Assembly (NCBI GenBank): GCA_017559555.1
Contig: JAFYRH010000121.1
Coordinates: 1 to 6,530, forward strand
DNA from: Clostridia bacterium
Lineage (GTDB): Bacteria; Bacillota; Clostridia; Oscillospirales; CAG-272
DNA: 6,530 nucleotides
Direction: 5' to 3'
Position 1 is the stretch's first letter. Each line of letters starts with the position of its first letter. Below are positions 5,760 to 6,530 of this stretch, one piece after another. The notes below the pieces were generated by a model. It saw only the letters and a program-made list of their open reading frames with translations, did no database searches and had not been told where the DNA came from. Both the position numbers and the translations under genes were made by a program.

Positions 5760-5831
5760 ATTTTTAAAAATGGCAATTCCAAATAAAGCATGAAATTCAA
5801 TGAGCACTCAAATCACAAGTTAAAACAGTGC

Positions 5832-5878
5832 GATAACGAAAAGGGACTCCCCAATTAAGGAAGTCCCTTTTTGTTATC
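5832..5878. terminator. Bidirectional intrinsic terminator between the glycan operon and the cysteine desulfurase gene
   Basis: A 17-bp stem with one G-U pair (5832-5848 with 5862-5878) has inner G-rich pairs and T-runs on both sides: CCCTTTTT on the plus strand and CCCTTTTC on the minus strand. It starts 73 nt after the stop of the glycosyltransferase. Its right arm contains the stop codon of the minus-strand cysteine desulfurase (5874-5876), so the last bases of that coding region form part of the terminator stem. Confidence 0.9.
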
Positions 5879-6530
5879 TATGAATCTTAACCAATTTTTC
5901 AATATTCACCGCCAATGCCTCAACCAAAGCATCTACATCTTCGGTGGTGTTGTAGTGGCTAAAGCTGATGCGCAGGGCACACTCTGTCTCGTTTTCGGTC
6001 GCGCCAAAAGCGAGGAGAGCACGGCTGAGCTTTTTGGAGTGTGTCGAGCAAGCCGAGCCGCCCGAAACACAAATGCCGCTTTGCGAGAGTGCGTGCACCA
6101 TCGTCTCACTCTTAATGTCGGGAAGAGATAGAGACAGAATATGCGGCGCGCGTGCACCCGTAGGAATGTGCAATTTTACGGGAAGCGTCGAAAGCTTTTC
6201 TTCGGCATAGGTTCTCAGCTGTTGCAAATGAGGGAGATGTTTGCTCAAGTTGGCAAAACCGTCTTTTGCCGCCGCACCAAAGGCAACAATGCCAAGCACG
6301 TTCTCGGTTCCGGAACGGAATCCGCCCTCTTGACCGCCGCCAAGCAAAGTAGGAACAATATCACGGCGCTTGAGTGCCGCAGGAGAGACGTAAAGCGCTC
6401 CAACACCCTTGGGAGCGTGGATTTTGTGACCGCTGATCGTTACAAGGTCGGCCTTGATTGCATCGGGGGTGAAGCGGCACTTGAGGTATCCTTGCACCGC
6501 ATCGGTATGTGTTACAATATCGGGATTTTG
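5874..6530 (-). CDS. Cysteine desulfurase, NifS/IscS family (partial, N terminus beyond window)
   Basis: This pyridoxal-phosphate enzyme removes sulfur from L-cysteine as a protein-bound persulfide for Fe-S cluster assembly or tRNA thiolation, in the cytoplasm. The C-terminal 218 residues are present. In order: THTDAVQ (codons near 6495-6512; Asp and Gln contact the cofactor), SGHKIHAPKG with the Schiff-base lysine encoded at 6423-6425, GGGQEGGFRSGTENV, and SGGSACSTHSKK with the persulfide cysteine encoded at 6048-6050. The frame is open to the window edge, and the GTG at 6495-6497 is an internal valine, not a start. About 160-170 residues should lie to the right, judged by the usual 380-400. 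Without the rest of the operon (for example iscU, thiI or mnmA nearby) the choice between iscS, nifS and a tRNA-thiolation paralogue cannot be made. It ends on a bidirectional terminator. Confidence 0.95.
   Translation of the reverse strand, partial: QNPDIVTHTDAVQGYLKCRFTPDAIKADLVTISGHKIHAPKGVGALYVSPAALKRRDIVPTLLGGGQEGGFRSGTENVLGIVAFGAAAKDGFANLSKHLPHLQQLRTYAEEKLSTLPVKLHIPTGARAPHILSLSLPDIKSETMVHALSQSGICVSGGSACSTHSKKLSRALLAFGATENETECALRISFSHYNTTEDVDALVEALAVNIEKLVKIHR

Noticed and set aside
6495..6497. GTG as the start of the cysteine desulfurase
   Set aside because: The frame remains open to 6530 and the upstream residues complete the family motif THTDAVQ, so this codon is internal.

Overview
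The window comes from an endospore-forming member of the Bacillota, most likely class Clostridia. The clearest sign is a full-length forespore sigma factor SigG. Consensus SigA-type promoters, strong GGAGG ribosome sites and A-tract-rich intergenic DNA agree with this. Nothing in the sequence fixes genus or species.

Layout from left to right. (1) 1-1540: murA (first committed step of peptidoglycan precursor synthesis) behind a perfect TTGACA-N17-TATAAT promoter and a structured leader of about 100 nt whose ribosome site is oddly far from the start codon. (2) 1541-1591: a bidirectional hairpin terminator between convergent genes. (3) 1592-2569, minus strand: a cytoplasmic two-domain SGNH/GDSL hydrolase with its own extended -10 promoter. 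(4) 2570-2749: a divergent control region with the SigA-type promoter of the hydrolase on one strand and a good match to the SigF/SigG promoter consensus on the other. (5) 2750-3523: sigG, standing alone and not behind sigE. (6) 3524-3913: a 390-base AT-rich gap with the sigG terminator-like hairpin, a 12-bp palindrome, short direct repeats, an extended -10 promoter and a leader with two hairpins. (7) 3914-5759: a tight two-gene operon for the first steps of a lipid-linked glycan (phosphoglycosyl transferase, then a GT4 glycosyltransferase). (8) 5832-5878: a long bidirectional terminator hairpin. (9) 5874-6530, minus strand: the C-terminal 218 residues of a cysteine desulfurase that runs off the right edge.

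Two themes stand out. The first is sporulation control: sigG has a forespore-type promoter in a non-standard gene neighbourhood. The second is a small glycan operon with much lower G+C (about 30-38% in lines sampled by eye) than its flanks (about 53-62%), bounded by its own promoter/leader and terminator, which looks like an acquired cassette. Most proteins belong to known families. No CRISPR array, transposase, tRNA or rRNA gene was seen, and I see no convincing wholly new system. The best leads are the regulatory architecture around sigG, the murA and glycan-operon leaders, and catalytic-motif deviations in MurA and the SGNH hydrolase.
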